From an uncultured Eubacteriales bacterium (lineage in GTDB: Bacteria > Bacillota > Clostridia > Oscillospirales > Acutalibacteraceae): a DNA stretch of 6,457 bases. The stretch covers positions 1 through 6,457 of the forward strand of contig CAKSIU010000036.1 in NCBI GenBank assembly GCA_934463265.1. Direction: 5' to 3'. A program made the position numbers and the translations under genes. Under the pieces are notes generated by a model that had not been told where the DNA came from, did not search any database, and was given only the letters and a program-made list of their open reading frames with translations. Shown piece after piece: positions 5,751 to 6,457 of this stretch (positions within the stretch are counted from its first letter, which is position 1; the number at the start of each line of letters is the position of its first letter).

Positions 5751-5805
5751 AGAAACTATAAAAGAGTTTTTAATTTACTTTTTTGTAGTTTCTTTTAATT
5801 TTATT
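5751..5805 (+). terminator. Rho-independent terminator closing the accessory block
   Basis: A 16-bp stem pairs 5751-5766 (beginning AGAAACTA) with 5778-5793 (ending TAGTTTCT), with only two G-U wobbles and an 11-base A/T loop. On the + strand it is followed by a T-rich tract (TTTTAATTTTATTTTG). It sits 23 bases after the last stop of the accessory genes, and is the strongest terminator in the window. Confidence 0.85.
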
Positions 5806-5814
5806 TTGTATATT

Positions 5815-5836
5815 TAAGCGACAAATAAGCGACAAA
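5815..5836 (+). repeat. Perfect 11-bp tandem direct repeat, possible integrase-binding or att region
   Basis: TAAGCGACAAA occurs twice in perfect tandem (5815-5825 and 5826-5836), one copy per helical turn of DNA. It lies outside all genes, between the terminator of the accessory block and the truncated recombinase. Short tandem repeats of this kind are common as arm-type binding sites of integrases near the ends of integrated elements. That role is inferred from position. Confidence 0.5.
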
Positions 5837-5848
5837 ACCGCATAATAA

Positions 5849-5886
5849 AACAGCTAAATCTCCATAATTACTGAGGTTTAGCTGTT
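5849..5886 (-). terminator. 14-bp stem-loop near the element/recombinase junction
   Basis: AACAGCTAAATCTC (5849-5862) pairs with GAGGTTTAGCTGTT (5873-5886) with one wobble, around a 10-base loop. Read on the - strand it is followed by TTTATTATGCGGTTTTG, a moderately T-rich tail, so it could stop transcription coming from the truncated recombinase gene. The recombinase reading frame ends inside the stem, so this structure belongs to the inserted DNA, not to the recombinase. Confidence 0.5.
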
Positions 5887-6300
5887 AATAATATTCTCTT
5901 TCTCGAAATAAACCTCTACGCCATGCTCCTTCAATTTACGAACGGTCGTTAGTGTATCAACCGTGTTTCGGGCAAATCTCGATACTGATTTTGTCACAAT
6001 TAAGTCGATTTTTCCATCCAGCGCATCTTGTATCATTCGATTAAATCCATCGCGCTTCTTGGTATTGGTTGCTGAGATTCCTTCGTCTGTATAGATTTTC
6101 ACAAACTCCCACTCTTCTTTTGATTGTATGTATCTCGTGTAGTAATCTACCTGCGCTGCGTAGCTTGAAAGCTGTTCCTCATTGTCAGTTGAAACCCTTG
6201 CATATGCTGCTACTTTGCGCTTGTATTCTATTATTTTTGATACACTTGTAAATAAGTTAAGCGTTGCTGGAATCACTGTCACTGCCCTTGCTGCGTTCAT
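5878..6300 (-). pseudogene. Large serine recombinase, truncated after the catalytic domain
   Basis: The N-terminal resolvase domain of a large serine recombinase, the enzyme class that integrates and excises mobile elements. After an extension starting MNAARAVTVIPATLN, it has KVAAYARVSTD with the nucleophile Ser37 and Arg35, TDEGISATNTKKRDGFNRMI, LIVTKSVSRFARN with Arg108 and Arg111, and GVEVYFEKENI. The family normally continues for several hundred residues with a recombinase domain, zinc ribbon and coiled coil. Here only I-N-S and a stop follow ENI, and the stop lies in an unrelated stem-loop, so about 140 residues remain. I chose the ATG ending at 6300 because AGGAGG lies seven bases upstream (6308-6313). 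The longer open frame to 6408 begins inside an insertion-sequence end. Without its DNA-binding C-terminus it cannot act as a normal integrase. Confidence 0.85.
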
Positions 6301-6382
6301 AGATTTTCCTCCTTTCACTGGCCTTTTGTCGCATATCAGCAGTCCAAGATTCACTTCGTGATTTAGGTTTGAAAGTGTGCTT
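6257..6382 (-). pseudogene. C-terminal tail of a gene upstream of the recombinase, probably another serine recombinase
   Basis: In a second - strand frame, 41 residues starting KHTFKPKSRSESWTADMRQK end at a TAA (6257-6259), inside the start of the next gene, overlapping it by 44 bases. The basic, helical 'F.PKSRSE.WT..MR.KASER' composition resembles C-termini of large serine recombinases that occur in tandem with this type of recombinase in Clostridia. The fragment begins at the last base before an insertion-sequence end at 6383, so the rest of the gene would lie beyond that element. The assignment is from memory of similar clusters and is moderate. Confidence 0.45.
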
Positions 6383-6457
6383 TGAACTATAGTCAAGTAA
6401 GTAGACACAAAAAAGTGTAAAATTTTTTAATAAGCATCTTAGTTAAGGATTCAGAGT
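6383..6457 (+). mobile_element. Start of a second insertion sequence (IS3-family-like end, partial)
   Basis: Bases 6383-6407 start TGAAC and end AAGTAGACA after 25 bases, the same length and outer/inner ends as the inward-read repeat at 53-77 (TGA...AAGTAGACA), although the middle (CTATAGTCAAGT) has diverged and lacks ACCC. The following 50 bases are non-coding and would be the leader before a transposase gene outside the window. Coding sequence of the recombinase neighbour stops exactly at 6382, which supports an insertion boundary here. Confidence 0.5.

Noticed and set aside
6301..6408. Longer N-terminus for the serine recombinase starting at 6408
   Set aside because: That ATG lies at the inner edge of the insertion-sequence end, and the extra residues overlap the tail of another gene. 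The ATG ending at 6300 has a perfect ribosome site and the family's usual first residues.
1..6457. CRISPR array, tRNA or rRNA genes
   Set aside because: No regularly spaced repeats, no tRNA cloverleaf and no rRNA sequence were seen on either strand.

Overview
The window is low-GC, with strong AGGAGG-type ribosome binding sites and Clostridia-style large serine recombinase sequence. It most likely comes from a Firmicute of class Clostridia, probably a gut anaerobe. Almost all of it is mobile DNA.

Layout. (1) 1-77 is the end of an insertion sequence, probably IS3-family, that has cut into a phage capsid gene. (2) 78-3711 is a + strand virion-head and packaging block: C-terminal part of an HK97-fold major capsid protein, gp6-like head-tail connector, HNH endonuclease, small and large terminase subunits, then a head-closure/head-tail adaptor after a 173-base gap. 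(3) 3736-4270 on the - strand is a YefM/YoeB toxin-antitoxin pair with a recognisable promoter and a TGTACA operator. (4) 4367-5805 is a + strand accessory block: a 56-residue ribbon-helix-helix regulator with a TTG start and a paired-site promoter, then three small unknown proteins. The last two are tandem paralogues, and the second carries an in-frame stop that shortens it. The block ends at a strong terminator. (5) 5815-5886 holds a perfect 11-bp tandem repeat and a 14-bp stem-loop, and looks like the end of an integrated element. (6) 5878-6382 on the - strand is the catalytic N-terminal part of a large serine recombinase, cut off just after its resolvase domain, plus the tail of a gene upstream of it. 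(7) From 6383 a second insertion-sequence end begins and runs out of the window.

How it fits together. Gene order in the packaging block is not that of an ordinary HK97-type prophage, where HNH-TerS-TerL precede portal, protease and capsid, and where the adaptor is followed by tail genes. Here capsid and connector come first, HNH-TerS-TerL follow, the adaptor is last, and no tail, tape-measure, lysis or host-recognition gene follows. The element appears to end about 2 kb later. A set of head and packaging genes without tail genes is the hallmark of capsid-forming phage-inducible chromosomal islands (cf-PICIs), satellites that build their own heads and borrow helper-phage tails. I infer that this is the right half of such a satellite, or a prophage remnant that mimics one, inserted in a recombinase gene and later damaged by insertion sequences. 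Portal, protease, integrase and replication genes would lie to the left, beyond the insertion sequence, and cannot be seen here.
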